Assembly: GCF_900091725.1 (NCBI RefSeq)
Contig: NZ_FMBW01000031.1
Span: forward strand, 62,001 to 126,000
Reading direction: 5' to 3'
Length of the DNA stretch: 64,000 nucleotides
Source: Streptomyces sp. DvalAA-43
Lineage (GTDB): Bacteria; Actinomycetota; Actinomycetes; Streptomycetales; Streptomycetaceae
Both the position numbers and the translations under genes were made by a program. Under the pieces are notes generated by a model that saw only the letters and a list, made by a program, of their open reading frames with translations, did not search any database and was not told the origin of the DNA. Of the stretch, positions 35,075 through 44,358 are shown piece by piece; within the stretch, counting starts at the first letter, position 1; the number at the start of each line of letters is the position of its first letter.

Positions 35075-36480
35075 GCGTCCGCGGCGCCCACGGGGGCCGT
35101 GGGTGACGCCGATCCGGGGCGGGGGCGAGGGATGCTCCGGCCCCGGTCGCCGTCGGGGGTCCGGTGGCTTGCGTCTTCCTCGGGTCGGTGGCTTGCGTCT
35201 TCCTCGTCGCGGTCGAGCAGGAGGACCGCGACGTCGTCGGTGAGTTCGCCGCCGTTCAGCTCCCGCACCTCGGTGACCGCGGCCGTCAGGAGATCCTCGC
35301 CGGTGAGCCCCTCCGCCAGCTGCCGGTTGATCATCTCGACCATGCCGTCCTGACCCAGCCGCTGGGTGCCGGCCGGGCCCACGCGCCCCTCGATCAGCCC
35401 GTCCGTGTACAGCATCAGGCTCCAGTCGCCGCCCAGCTCCACCTGCCGGCGGGGCCACGGGGTGTCCCCTGCCCGAAGGGCCCGGGGGAGAGCGCTGTGC
35501 GGCAGCAGGCCCAGGGCCGGTCCGCCGTCCTCGTGCGGGAGGAGGTGCGCGGTCCGTCCGTCCCGGGCGATCAGCGGGGCGGGGTGGCCCGCCAGGCAGA
35601 GTCCGGCGCTCCGGCCGTCGGGGGCGATGTCGACGGTGCAGAGCGTCGCGAAGATCTCCTCGCTCTCCCGCTCGTGCTCCAGAACCTGCTGGAGGGTGGA
35701 GAGCAGCTCGTCGCCGCAGAGCCCGGCCAGGGTCAACGCCCGCCACGCGATGCGCAGTTCCACGCCGAGCGCCGCCTCGTCGGGACCGTGCCCGCAGACG
35801 TCGCCGATCATCACATGGACGGTGCCGTCGGGCGTACGGACCGTGTCGTAGAAGTCCCCGCCGAGCAGCGCGCGGCTGCGGCCCGGCCGGTAGTGGGCCG
35901 CGAAGCGCAGATCGGAGCCTTCGAGCAGCGGTGTGGGGAGCAGGCCGCGTTCGAGGCGGGCGTTCTCCTGGGCGCGCAGGGTGGACTCGGTGAGCCGGCG
36001 CTGGGCGACATCGGCGCGCTTGCGCTCGACGGCGTACCGGATGGCGCGGCTGAACAGCCGGCCGTCGAGTTCGTCGCGGAAGAGGTAGTCCTGGGCGCCC
36101 ACCCGTACCGCCGCGGCGGCCAGCTCGGCGTCGTCCTCCGCCGTGAGGGCGAGGACGGCATGGCGCGGGGCGATCCGCAGGACGTGCTGGAGGGTGGCGA
36201 GCCCGTCGGCCCCCGCCGCGTCCCCGGAGGCGCGGGTCTCGCTGCCGGTGGGCAGGGCGAGGTCCAGCAGGATGCAGTCGACGTCGTCCGTGAGGAGCCG
36301 GCCCGCCTCGGTCAGGTTGCGGGCGGTGCGGATCCGTACCCGCGTTCCGGCCGCGGCCGGGAGCTCGGGGACGGTGAAGGTGCCCGCCGGGTCGTCCTCG
36401 ATCACCAGGAGGGTGAGGTCGGCGCCGTGGGAGGCCTCCGCAGCGGCGTCGCCACGTTGCTGCGGTATGGGTACGGGCAT
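35056..36480 (-). CDS. Receiver-SpoIIE protein phosphatase (RsbU-like)
   Basis: A 474-residue protein with a receiver domain (LLVIEDDPA, phospho-Asp in CILLDLALP) then a PP2C-type SpoIIE phosphatase domain (GGDFYDTVRTPDG, MIGDVCGHGPDEAA, LMLYTDGLIEGR, LTDDVAVLLL). Such proteins are dephosphorylation switches of anti-anti-sigma factors. The C-terminus carries a duplicated EEDASHR element and Arg/Pro tail. No anti-sigma gene is adjacent. Convergent overlap with the DUF2516 gene. Confidence 0.9.
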   Translation of the reverse strand: MPVPIPQQRGDAAAEASHGADLTLLVIEDDPAGTFTVPELPAAAGTRVRIRTARNLTEAGRLLTDDVDCILLDLALPTGSETRASGDAAGADGLATLQHVLRIAPRHAVLALTAEDDAELAAAAVRVGAQDYLFRDELDGRLFSRAIRYAVERKRADVAQRRLTESTLRAQENARLERGLLPTPLLEGSDLRFAAHYRPGRSRALLGGDFYDTVRTPDGTVHVMIGDVCGHGPDEAALGVELRIAWRALTLAGLCGDELLSTLQQVLEHERESEEIFATLCTVDIAPDGRSAGLCLAGHPAPLIARDGRTAHLLPHEDGGPALGLLPHSALPRALRAGDTPWPRRQVELGGDWSLMLYTDGLIEGRVGPAGTQRLGQDGMVEMINRQLAEGLTGEDLLTAAVTEVRELNGGELTDDVAVLLLDRDEEDASHRPEEDASHRTPDGDRGRSIPRPRPGSASPTAPVGAADAQRPPL

Positions 36481-36997
36481 CGGTTCGGGTTTCCTTCCCT
36501 CCCCCCGAGGGCGCGGCGGAACGACGATCGACGATCCGCCAGACGGGGACGATAGCGGTCCGCGGTGGGGGAACGGAATGGCGTCCCGGGATCGGCCTCC
36601 GGCATATGCGCAGCCATAAGCCGCGTCAGGTCACGGATCCGGCGAGATGGGCCGGGGTGGGGGCGAGTCTCAGGGCATGACAAAGGTCACGCGGGGCGGT
36701 GGGCGGGGGTGCTGCGGGTCACGCCCGTGGGGCGTACGGGGCTCGGCAGGGGTGCGGGGTGCCGACTCGGGGAGCGCCCTGGGGTGTTCGGCGAGGTCCC
36801 CGGCGGCGACCCGGAACGCTCTGCCCTCGATCGCCGGACGGGCTTGATCCCGCGGCGGTTTCGGACCCGGACCCGGCCCCGGCCCCGGCCCCGGCCGCGG
36901 TCTCGGTCTCGGCCCCGGCCGCGGTCTCGGTCTCGGTCTCGGCCCCGGACCCGGTTTCGGCCCCGGCCGCGGTCTCGGCCCCGGTCCCGGTCCGGCG
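36481..36997. other. Gap with low-complexity repeats
   Basis: The 517 bases upstream of the phosphatase start and downstream of the NlpC/P60 stop show no supported gene. The right-hand part (36855-36995) is a dense simple-sequence repeat that keeps frames open on both strands and accounts for the ORFs seen there. Confidence 0.6.
36855..36995. repeat. Hexanucleotide-like repeat tract
   Basis: The units GGCCCCG and GGTCTC alternate through about 140 bases. The tract ends directly at the NlpC/P60 stop codon. Its period of six means any frame reads as repeated Arg/Pro/Gly residues. Likely a slippage-prone spacer. Confidence 0.8.
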
Positions 36998-38071
36998 TTA
37001 CTTGTCCGGGCGTACGACGCCGAGGATCTGCATCGAGCCCGCGCCCGCCAGCGTGACGTTGCGGCCGGGGCGGGGGGCGTGCACGATCGCGCCGTCACCT
37101 ATGTACATGCCCACGTGACTGGCGTCGCCGTGGTAGATGATCAGGTCGCCGGGGCGCATGTCCTTGATGGCGATGTGCGGCAGCAGCCGCCACTGCTCCT
37201 GCGAGGTGCGGGGGATCGGCCGCCCCGCCGCCAGCCAGGCCTGTGACGTCAGCCCCGAGCAGTCGTATGACTTGGGGCCCTCGTCCCCCCAGCCGTACGG
37301 CTTGCCTATCTGCGCGGTCGCGAAGGCCACCGCCTTCTTGCCGCGGGCGCTCGCCTCGCGGTTGATGTCCTTCAGGGCGCCGGAGCTGAGCCAGGCCGTC
37401 TGCTGCTGGTACTCGGCCTCCTGCTCCAGCTTGAGCAGGCGGGCCCGCTCCTCCTTCTTGAGCCGCGACTCCAGCTTCTTCGCCGCGGCGATCTGGGCGT
37501 TGATCTTCTTCTTGGCCTCGGCCTGCTCGACCCGGTTGGCTTCGAGCTTCTTCCAGTTGGTGCTCGCGTCCTTGGTGTACGTCTCCAGGTCCTGCTGGGT
37601 CCTGGTCAGTTCGCCGAGCACGCCCTGAGCGGCCTGCTGGCCCTCCCTGACCCGGTTCACCCCGTCCAGGAACAGCTGCGGGTCGTCGCTGAGCATGAAC
37701 TGGGCGCCGGGCGGCAGCCCGCCGGTGCGGTACTGCTCGCGGGCCTGGGCGCCCGCCTGGCTCTTGAGCTCGGCGATCTTCGACTGGCCGACGACTATCT
37801 CGCGGGCCAGCTTCACGATCTCGCCGGACTGCTTCTCGGCCTTCTCCTCGGCGAGGTTGTACGCGTCGGTGGCCGCCCCGGCCTTGCGGTAGAGGGCGTC
37901 GATCTCCTTGCGCACCTCTTCGAGGGTCTTCTTCGGCGCCCCGGCCCCGGAGGGCTTCTTGTCGGAGGGAGCCGGGGGCGCGGGCTTGGCGAAGGCCTGG
38001 ACCGGCGTGATGAGTACGGACAGCGCGCAGACCAGAGTGATCGCGGCTGAGGCACAGTGACGTCGGTTCAC
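36998..38071 (-). CDS. NlpC/P60 peptidoglycan hydrolase with coiled coil
   Basis: A 357-residue secreted hydrolase starting at a GTG with a GGAGGGG ribosome site. Residues 1-30 are a Sec signal peptide ending in QAFAKP. A long coiled coil follows (about 50-230), as in RipA-type proteins, then the NlpC/P60 domain with catalytic Cys in SYDCSGLTS, His in ASHVGMYIGD and a further polar residue in IVHAPRPG. It cleaves peptide bridges in peptidoglycan, for growth or spore formation. Confidence 0.93.
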   Translation of the reverse strand: MNRRHCASAAITLVCALSVLITPVQAFAKPAPPAPSDKKPSGAGAPKKTLEEVRKEIDALYRKAGAATDAYNLAEEKAEKQSGEIVKLAREIVVGQSKIAELKSQAGAQAREQYRTGGLPPGAQFMLSDDPQLFLDGVNRVREGQQAAQGVLGELTRTQQDLETYTKDASTNWKKLEANRVEQAEAKKKINAQIAAAKKLESRLKKEERARLLKLEQEAEYQQQTAWLSSGALKDINREASARGKKAVAFATAQIGKPYGWGDEGPKSYDCSGLTSQAWLAAGRPIPRTSQEQWRLLPHIAIKDMRPGDLIIYHGDASHVGMYIGDGAIVHAPRPGRNVTLAGAGSMQILGVVRPDK

Positions 38072-38311
38072 GAGATTCCCCTCCGAATGAATCTGATTTA
38101 CCGTCAGTAACTTTTCGCCGGTGTCGAGATCGTGCCATGCCGTACCGAAAAGCAACAGGGGCGCACGGACGCAGTCCTGACAGCCGCAGTCCTGACGGTC
38201 GCTCCCCTCGGTCTCCCCCACTCCCCTCTGTCTGGACGAACGATGCCCCGTTCCCGTTCCCGTCCGCCTCCCCGGACACCGTTCCGCCGGTTCTGTTCAG
38301 CGGGAGTTGGG

Positions 38312-39088
38312 CTACGGGTTGGGACGGAGGGCATCCCACTTCACCGTGACTTCGCCCTGGCGCCACCGCCGTACCCCGTCGGCCAGTGGCCAGTCGCCGG
38401 AGAGCGACCGCACCGCCGCGATCCAGCGCTGCCGGGCGCCCAGCGAGGCGTACGGGGCCGCCGCGGCCCATGCCCGGTCGAAGTCCCGCAGGAACGCGTG
38501 GACCGGTTCGCCCGGCACATTGCGGTGGATCAGCGCCTTGGGCAGGCGTTCCGCGAGGTCGGAGGGGCGGTCCAGGGAGCCGAGCCGGGTCGCGAAGGTG
38601 ACCGTGCGCGGACCCTCCGGGCCGAGCGCCACCCATACGTGCCGGCGCCCGATCTCGTCGCAGGTGCCCTCCACGAGGAGCCCGCCCGGCGCGAGGCGGG
38701 CGCACAGCCGTTGCCAGACCGCGGCGACCTCGCCCTCGTCGTACTGGCGCAGCACGTTCGCCGCCCGGATGAGGTCGGGGCGCTCGGGGAGCGGGATCTC
38801 GAACCCGCCGTGCAGGAAGGTCAGGCCCTCGCGCTCGTACGGCTTCGCCGCCGCGACCCGCTCCGGATCGATCTCGATCCCAGCCACCGCCGTGCGCGGC
38901 TCGGCGGTGCGCAGCCGGTGCAGCAGCTCGACGGCGGTCCAGGGCGCGGCGCCGTACCCGAGGTCGACGGCGACGGGGTGGTCGGCGCGGCGCAGGGCCG
39001 GGCCGTGGGTGGCGGCGATCCAGCGGTCCATGCGGCGGAGCCGGTTCGGGTTGGTGGTCCCGCGGGTCGCGGTGCCGATGGGGCGCAT
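38312..39088 (-). CDS. SAM-dependent methyltransferase
   Basis: A 258-residue class I methyltransferase: AVDLGYGAAPWTAVEL (SAM-binding motif I), IEIDPERV, and FEIPLPERPDLIRAANVLRQYDEGEV in later motifs. The start at 39088 (MRPIGTATRG) follows a Pro/His/Gly-repeat frame that is an artefact of the repeat at 39168-39250. It diverges from mshA. The substrate is unknown. Confidence 0.85.
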   Translation of the reverse strand: MRPIGTATRGTTNPNRLRRMDRWIAATHGPALRRADHPVAVDLGYGAAPWTAVELLHRLRTAEPRTAVAGIEIDPERVAAAKPYEREGLTFLHGGFEIPLPERPDLIRAANVLRQYDEGEVAAVWQRLCARLAPGGLLVEGTCDEIGRRHVWVALGPEGPRTVTFATRLGSLDRPSDLAERLPKALIHRNVPGEPVHAFLRDFDRAWAAAAPYASLGARQRWIAAVRSLSGDWPLADGVRRWRQGEVTVKWDALRPNP

Positions 39089-39167
39089 GACAGCGAGCGT
39101 AACGAGCACGCGGCGTGCGCCGGGCGGCGCGGGGGGCCCGGTCCGGTGGGCGGTCGCGGCCAGCCCG

Positions 39168-39250
39168 GGGTGCGGAGCCTGTCCAGGGTGCGGCACCCGC
39201 CCGGGGTGCGGCGTCTGCCCGGGGCAGGGCACCCCGGGGTGCGGAGCCCG
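39168..39250. repeat. GC-rich tandem repeat between methyltransferase and mshA
   Basis: Units built on CCCGGGGTGCGG followed by variable 5-7 bases recur about five times. The reverse strand would read PHPG repeats, but no gene start supports that. It separates the divergent methyltransferase and mshA promoters. Confidence 0.7.
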
Positions 39251-39272
39251 CACTGTAATGATTTGGTAAAAC

Positions 39273-39299
39273 GGAAATGAAAGGAGAAATTCCGCTGTT
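39273..39299 (+). promoter_or_regulatory. Candidate SigR promoter of mshA
   Basis: GGAAA at 39273-39277 is followed after 19 bases by GTT at 39297-39299, close to the SigR consensus GGAAT-N18-19-GTT. mshA belongs to the thiol-oxidative-stress SigR regulon in S. coelicolor. The site lies 65 bases before the mshA start. Confidence 0.55.
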
Positions 39300-39363
39300 G
39301 CAGCCGTTCGCAGGGGCTCGGGTCCCTTCGGTGTCATGCCCTGGATGAGGAGGACCGGACGAC

Positions 39364-40716
39364 GTGAGTCAGTACGTCTCCCGGCTCGGCAGCAGCCGTG
39401 TCGCACCGCGCCTCAGGTTCCCCGCCGCGTTCCCCGGCGGCCACCGCAGACCCCGCCGCATCGCGATGCTCTCCGTGCACACCTCCCCGCTGCACCAGCC
39501 GGGCACGGGCGACGCGGGCGGGATGAACGTCTACATCGTGGAGCTGGCCAGGCGCCTCGCCGCGATCAACATCGAGGTCGAGATCTTCACCCGGTCGACC
39601 GAGGGCGGGCTGCCCCCCGTGGTCGAGCTGGCGCCCGGCGTCCTGGTCCGGCACGTCGACGCGGGACCGTACGAGGGTCTGGCCAAGGAGGAGCTGCCCG
39701 CCCAGCTCTGCGCCTTCACGCACGGAGTGATGCAGGCGTGGGCCGGCCAGCGCCCCGGCTACTACGACCTCGTCCACTCGCACTACTGGCTCTCCGGCCA
39801 TGTCGGCTGGCTCGCCGCCCAGCGCTGGGGCGTCCCGCTCGTCCACGCCATGCACACCATGGCGAAGGTCAAGAACGCGGCGCTCGCGGCGGACGACACC
39901 CCCGAGCCAGCGGCCCGCGTCATCGGCGAGACCCAGATCGTCGACGCGGCGGACCGGCTGATCGCCAACACCGCCGAGGAGGCGGACGAGCTCGTCCGCT
40001 TCTACGAGGCCGATCGCGGATCCGTCGCCGTCGTCCACCCCGGGGTCAACCTGGAGCGCTTCAGCCCCGCCGACGGGCGGGCCGCGGCGCGGGCGCGCCT
40101 CGGGCTGCCGACGGACGCCCTGATTCCGCTCTTCGCGGGCCGCATCCAGCCGCTGAAGGCCCCCGATGTGCTGCTGCGGGCGGTCGCCGTCCTGCTGGAC
40201 CGCGATCCCGCGCTGCGCTCCCGGATGGTGGTTCCGATCGTCGGCGGGCCGAGCGGCAGCGGGCTCGCCAAGCCGGAGGGGCTGCAGAAGCTGGCGGCGC
40301 GGCTGGGCATCGCCGATGTCGTACGGTTCCAGCCGCCGGTCGGACAGGAGCGGCTCGCCGACTGGTTCCGGGCCGCCTCCGTACTGGTCATGCCCTCGCA
40401 CAGCGAGTCCTTCGGCCTGGTCGCCATAGAGGCGCAGGCGGCGGGCACCCCCGTCGTCGCTGCGGCCGTGGGCGGCCTCCCGGTGGCGGTGCGGGACGGC
40501 GTCAGCGGCTTCCTGATACCCGGGCACGACCCGGCGGCGTACGCGCAGGCGCTGGCCCGGTTCGCCGACGCGCCGGACCTGGTCGCCCGGATGGGCGCGG
40601 CGGCCGCCGCGCACGCCCGTGGCTTCGGCTGGGACACCGCCGCGTCCGCCACCGCCGACGTGTACACGGCCGCGATGCAGGAACACCGCCGTCGCGTACG
40701 CTCGCACCATGGCTGA
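39364..40716 (+). CDS. mshA: MshA, D-inositol-3-phosphate glycosyltransferase
   Basis: A 450-residue GT-B enzyme (GT4) that makes the first dedicated mycothiol intermediate from UDP-GlcNAc and inositol 3-phosphate. Signature regions: [20 protein letters not shown] at the donor-binding loop, [18 protein letters not shown], and the C-terminal [12 protein letters not shown] nucleotide site. The GTG start has GGAGG ten bases upstream. A candidate SigR promoter lies upstream and the YbjN-like gene overlaps the 3' end by 8 bases. Confidence 0.96.
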   Translation: MSQYVSRLGSSRVAPRLRFPAAFPGGHRRPRRIAMLSVHTSPLHQPGTGDAGGMNVYIVELARRLAAINIEVEIFTRSTEGGLPPVVELAPGVLVRHVDAGPYEGLAKEELPAQLCAFTHGVMQAWAGQRPGYYDLVHSHYWLSGHVGWLAAQRWGVPLVHAMHTMAKVKNAALAADDTPEPAARVIGETQIVDAADRLIANTAEEADELVRFYEADRGSVAVVHPGVNLERFSPADGRAAARARLGLPTDALIPLFAGRIQPLKAPDVLLRAVAVLLDRDPALRSRMVVPIVGGPSGSGLAKPEGLQKLAARLGIADVVRFQPPVGQERLADWFRAASVLVMPSHSESFGLVAIEAQAAGTPVVAAAVGGLPVAVRDGVSGFLIPGHDPAAYAQALARFADAPDLVARMGAAAAAHARGFGWDTAASATADVYTAAMQEHRRRVRSHHG

Positions 40717-41242
40717 CGTACCCGGCGGAGCGGCACCGACCGAAGCGGCGACGACGCGGGTCGCGCAGGTCATCGAGGCGGCCCTGGAGGATGCCGGGCT
40801 CGCGTGGGAGAGCCCCGGGCCGGGCGACTACGTGGTCACGCTGCCCGGTACGCACAAGCTGTCCACCACCTGCTCCCTGCGCGTCGGCAAGCACTCGCTC
40901 TCCCTCAACGCCTTCGTCGTCCGGCACCCGGACGAGAACGACGCCGCGGTCCACCGCTGGCTGCTGGAGCGCAACCTCCGCCTCTTCGGCGTGAGTTACG
41001 CGATCGACCCGCTCGGCGACATCTATCTGGTCGGCAAGCTGCCGCTCTCCGTGGTCACCCCGCAGGAGCTGGACCGGCTGCTCGGCACGGTCCTCGAAGC
41101 GGCCGACGGATCCTTCAACACCCTGCTGGAGCTGGGCTTCGCGAGCGCGATCCGCAAGGAGTACGCGTGGCGGGTGGCGCGCGGCGAATCCACCCGGAAC
41201 CTCGACGCGTTCACACATCTGACCCAACGCCCGGCCGGATGA
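40709..41242 (+). CDS. YbjN-domain protein
   Basis: A 177-residue protein of the YbjN type ([64 protein letters not shown]), a small alpha/beta fold related to type III chaperones. TACGCT (40697-40702) lies 6 bases before its ATG inside the mshA 3' end, so it may also have a leaderless promoter of its own. Function unknown; the mshA-YbjN pairing is conserved. Confidence 0.85.
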   Translation: MADVPGGAAPTEAATTRVAQVIEAALEDAGLAWESPGPGDYVVTLPGTHKLSTTCSLRVGKHSLSLNAFVVRHPDENDAAVHRWLLERNLRLFGVSYAIDPLGDIYLVGKLPLSVVTPQELDRLLGTVLEAADGSFNTLLELGFASAIRKEYAWRVARGESTRNLDAFTHLTQRPAG

Positions 41243-41436
41243 CCCTGGGCCGGGGCCCGGCCGGCCAGGCGAAAGCCGGGGCCTGACCGCCCGTCCCGAG
41301 CACCCGGCCCAACTGAGCGACCCCGCCTGAACATTCCCCCGTGCACGCCCCTTTCGTCGTGCCGGGGAGCCGTGGCATGCTCACCGCCGACCCGGATATG
41401 AACGTCGTTCACATGGATGAAAGGCGGCTCGGTTTC

Positions 41437-43134
41437 ATGGCGATCAAGGGAAACATCAGCAGGCGCGGGTTGCTGGCCGGTGCCGTGGCCCTCGCCGCGA
41501 CGGCGGCCGGCACCACCGGCACCACGGCGGCCGCCGCGGGCCGGGGGACCGCGGCCGGGGGCCCGCGCGCGGCCACCCCGCTCTGGCGGGAGTTCGCCGC
41601 CGCCCCGTTCACCCACCCGCAGATCCCGTTCATCGGCCGGGCCGGTTACCGCACCGGCTCCCGCCCGCCCCGCCGCACCGGCCGCGGCTTCGTCGCCGAC
41701 GTCCGGCGCTACGGCGCGAAGCCCGACGGCTCCGCCGACGCCGCCCCCGCGATCAACCGGGCCATCGCCGACGCCGGGGAGCGCGGCGGCGGCACGGTGC
41801 TCGTCCCCGAAGGCACGTACCGCATCGACGACCTCGTCCGGATCGGCCACAGCGACGTCGTCGTACGCGGCGCGGGCAGCGGGCGTACCAGGCTGTACGC
41901 GACCAGGAACCTCACCGAGCTGATCGGGGCGTACGGCAGCCGGTACGGCGGCGACAAGTCCAGCTGGTCCTGGGCGGGCGGCCTCATCTGGCTCTGCCCG
42001 AAGGACCGTTGGGCCTCGCTCACCGACGCGATCCGGGCGAAGTCCTGGCCCTTCGAGGGCTGGACCGGCAACCACCGCGACGAGTGGCGGACGCTGACCA
42101 CCGTCGCCCCCGCCCGCCGGGGCGACCGCTCGATCACCGTCCGGGACACCACGGGGCTGCGGCGCGGCGGACTCGTCCTGCTCCGCCTCGCCGACGACGC
42201 CGGCCACACGCTCCTGGAGCACATGGCGGGCGGCGGCCCCGGCCCCGAGGCGTACTCCTGGGACGACAAGACCAAGCTGACCTCGTACGTCCCCTACGAG
42301 TGGCCGGTCCGCGTCATCTCCGTACACGGCCACCGGGTCACGCTGGAGCGCCCGCTCCCGCTCGACGTCCGCCCCGAGTGGGATCCGCGGCTGACCACCC
42401 TCGTCACCCCGCTCACCGGCTCCGGCGTCGAGGGACTCACGCTCGAAGCGGTCGAGACCCCGCAGTCGCCGCATCTCCTCGACCGGGGGTACAACGGGGT
42501 CGCGTTCCAGTGCGCGTACGACTGCTGGGCCGACGACATCACCGTCCGCCACGTCGACAACGGCTTCGGCCTGGTCGCCGCCTCCGCCTGCACCCTGCGC
42601 CGTACGAAGGTCGCGGGGCGGGGCTCCCACCACCCGTACTACTGCCGCGAGGGCTCGCACGACAACCTGATCGAGGACTTCACCATCGAGCGGCGCACCG
42701 TACCCGCGCCCGCCGGGACGCAGCTGCACGGCATCAACGTCGAGGGCCTGTCCAGCGGCAATGTCTGGTCGCGCGGGGTGATGGAGATGGGGACGTTCGA
42801 CTCGCACCGGGGGATGCCGTTCGCCAACGTCCGCACCGACATCACGGTCGAGAACAACGGGCGGCACGGCGGCGACGCGAGCGCGGGGCCGCTCTTCGGC
42901 GCCCGCTTCACGCACTGGAACATCCGGGTCACCAACGGCCGGGCCGGGCTGATGCGGATCGACGGACTCGCCCCGTACAGCGCGACGGTCGGCATCAGCG
43001 AGGTGACGGAGTTCGACCAGATCGACGTCCCCGACTTCACTGGCGATCTGCACACCCGGCTGGAGGCGTACGGCACACCCGAAGCGGTGTGGCCGCCCAA
43101 TCTGTACGAGGCCCAGCGGGCCCTGACCGGCTGA
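41437..43134 (+). CDS. Secreted right-handed beta-helix protein
   Basis: A 565-residue Tat-exported protein: SRRGLLAGAVALAATAAGT carries the twin Arg. The N-terminal part of the mature chain has the pectate-lyase superfamily-3 pattern FVADVRRYGAKPDGSADAAPAINRAIADAGERGGGTVLVPEG, followed by repeats forming a parallel beta-helix. Such proteins are polysaccharide lyases or hydrolases. The ATG at 41437 has AAAGGCGG upstream. Catalytic residues cannot be assigned. Confidence 0.85.
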   Translation: MAIKGNISRRGLLAGAVALAATAAGTTGTTAAAAGRGTAAGGPRAATPLWREFAAAPFTHPQIPFIGRAGYRTGSRPPRRTGRGFVADVRRYGAKPDGSADAAPAINRAIADAGERGGGTVLVPEGTYRIDDLVRIGHSDVVVRGAGSGRTRLYATRNLTELIGAYGSRYGGDKSSWSWAGGLIWLCPKDRWASLTDAIRAKSWPFEGWTGNHRDEWRTLTTVAPARRGDRSITVRDTTGLRRGGLVLLRLADDAGHTLLEHMAGGGPGPEAYSWDDKTKLTSYVPYEWPVRVISVHGHRVTLERPLPLDVRPEWDPRLTTLVTPLTGSGVEGLTLEAVETPQSPHLLDRGYNGVAFQCAYDCWADDITVRHVDNGFGLVAASACTLRRTKVAGRGSHHPYYCREGSHDNLIEDFTIERRTVPAPAGTQLHGINVEGLSSGNVWSRGVMEMGTFDSHRGMPFANVRTDITVENNGRHGGDASAGPLFGARFTHWNIRVTNGRAGLMRIDGLAPYSATVGISEVTEFDQIDVPDFTGDLHTRLEAYGTPEAVWPPNLYEAQRALTG

Positions 43135-43159
43135 GGGCGAGGGGCGGCGGGCGCTGCGC

Positions 43160-44173
43160 TCACTCCCCGGTGCGCAGCGCCGACTCCACGTCCGCCAGGG
43201 CCGATTCGAGCTGCGGGGCGACATGCGTCCACGCCCACTCCCGGTCCTCCCGGGACGCGCCGCGCGGGACGGTCTCCACCAGCATGATCAGGTAGAGGTA
43301 GCAGCGGTAGAGCGCGAGCCGCAGCCGCACGGACGCGTCGAACACCACCGGCCGCCCGCTGCCCTCCGCGTACCCGGCGAGGAAGTCCGCGTCCTCCGCC
43401 ACGTTCCCGAACAGCGCGAGCGACACGAAGTCGGCGACCGGGTCGCCCCAGAACATCCGCTCGCCGTCGACGATCCCGCCGATGGTCCGCGCACCGGGCC
43501 CGCCGTCGACGAGGAGGTTGCCCTGCCACAGGTCGAAGTGGACCAGGGCGGGACGCGCGACGTCGTCGAGCACGGGCGACGCGGCGGCGAGCAGGTCGCG
43601 GACGGCGGCCGCCGAGCGTGGCAGCCGGGCCCGGTAGGCGTCCGCGTCGGCGAGGACGGCGTCGGTCATCGCGGTGAACGCCTGCCGCCAGGACGGGTCC
43701 AACCGGCCCACGGACAGGGAGGGGTAGCCGAATCCGGCGGGGTTCGTGACGGCGTGCAGCCGGGCGACGATCCGCCCCAGGTCCTTCCTCAGCCCGCGCT
43801 CCTCGGCCGCGGACAGGGAGCCGGGAGCGAACTCGCTCCACGACCGTCCCGGACAGGCCGACATCACCAGGTACGGACCGGTCGGCGCGGCCGGGTCGAG
43901 CTCGCTGTGCAGGACGCGGGGGACCGGTGCCGAACCGTCCGCGGCGGTGTAGAACGTGACCTCGTTGACCAGCAGATCCTGTTCGTAGCCCATCAGGGTC
44001 CCGGGGGTCGCGGGCGGCGGTGTCTTCACCACCCAGTCGCCGCCGCCGTCGGTGGGGGTCACCCGGGTGACCGTGTTGAAGGTGCCCCCGGTGAGCGGCA
44101 CGCATCCAGCTATCCGGTCCTCCGCCAGCCCAACGGAGCGGAGAACGGCCGAGGTTGTTCCGTCTGCCTGCAT
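43160..44173 (-). CDS. Phosphotransferase (APH-like) family enzyme
   Basis: A 337-residue protein of the aminoglycoside-phosphotransferase/choline-kinase fold: GTFNTVTRVT near the N-terminus, VVKTPPP (ATP Lys), ARLHAVTNP, catalytic HFDLWQGNLLVDGG and IVDGERMFWGDPVADF. The substrate could be an aminoglycoside, a sugar or a metabolite such as fructosamine. The ATG at 44173 fits the domain start; the longer frame adds an unlikely N-terminus. It is convergent with the beta-helix gene. Confidence 0.88.
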   Translation of the reverse strand: MQADGTTSAVLRSVGLAEDRIAGCVPLTGGTFNTVTRVTPTDGGGDWVVKTPPPATPGTLMGYEQDLLVNEVTFYTAADGSAPVPRVLHSELDPAAPTGPYLVMSACPGRSWSEFAPGSLSAAEERGLRKDLGRIVARLHAVTNPAGFGYPSLSVGRLDPSWRQAFTAMTDAVLADADAYRARLPRSAAAVRDLLAAASPVLDDVARPALVHFDLWQGNLLVDGGPGARTIGGIVDGERMFWGDPVADFVSLALFGNVAEDADFLAGYAEGSGRPVVFDASVRLRLALYRCYLYLIMLVETVPRGASREDREWAWTHVAPQLESALADVESALRTGE

Positions 44174-44358
44174 GGCAGTGATTCTGCCCGTGTACCGGTG
44201 CGCGGCGTGGGCGGCCCCGGCGACGGGCACCGCCTTCACAGGATGATCACAGCGCCGTCACGATCGCATCCCGTGCCCGACTTGATTGATCATCAAACCA
44301 ATCTCCGCTCATAGAGTGAGTAAAACCGAACACCCAGCTCATAGAGACGGACCGGACC

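Noticed and set aside
36855..36995. CRISPR-like periodic repeats
   Set aside because: Units are six to seven bases without unique spacers, so this is a simple repeat.
36565..37118. Plus-strand ORFs over the hexanucleotide tract
   Set aside because: They are Arg/Pro/Ser readings of a simple repeat and run into the NlpC gene.
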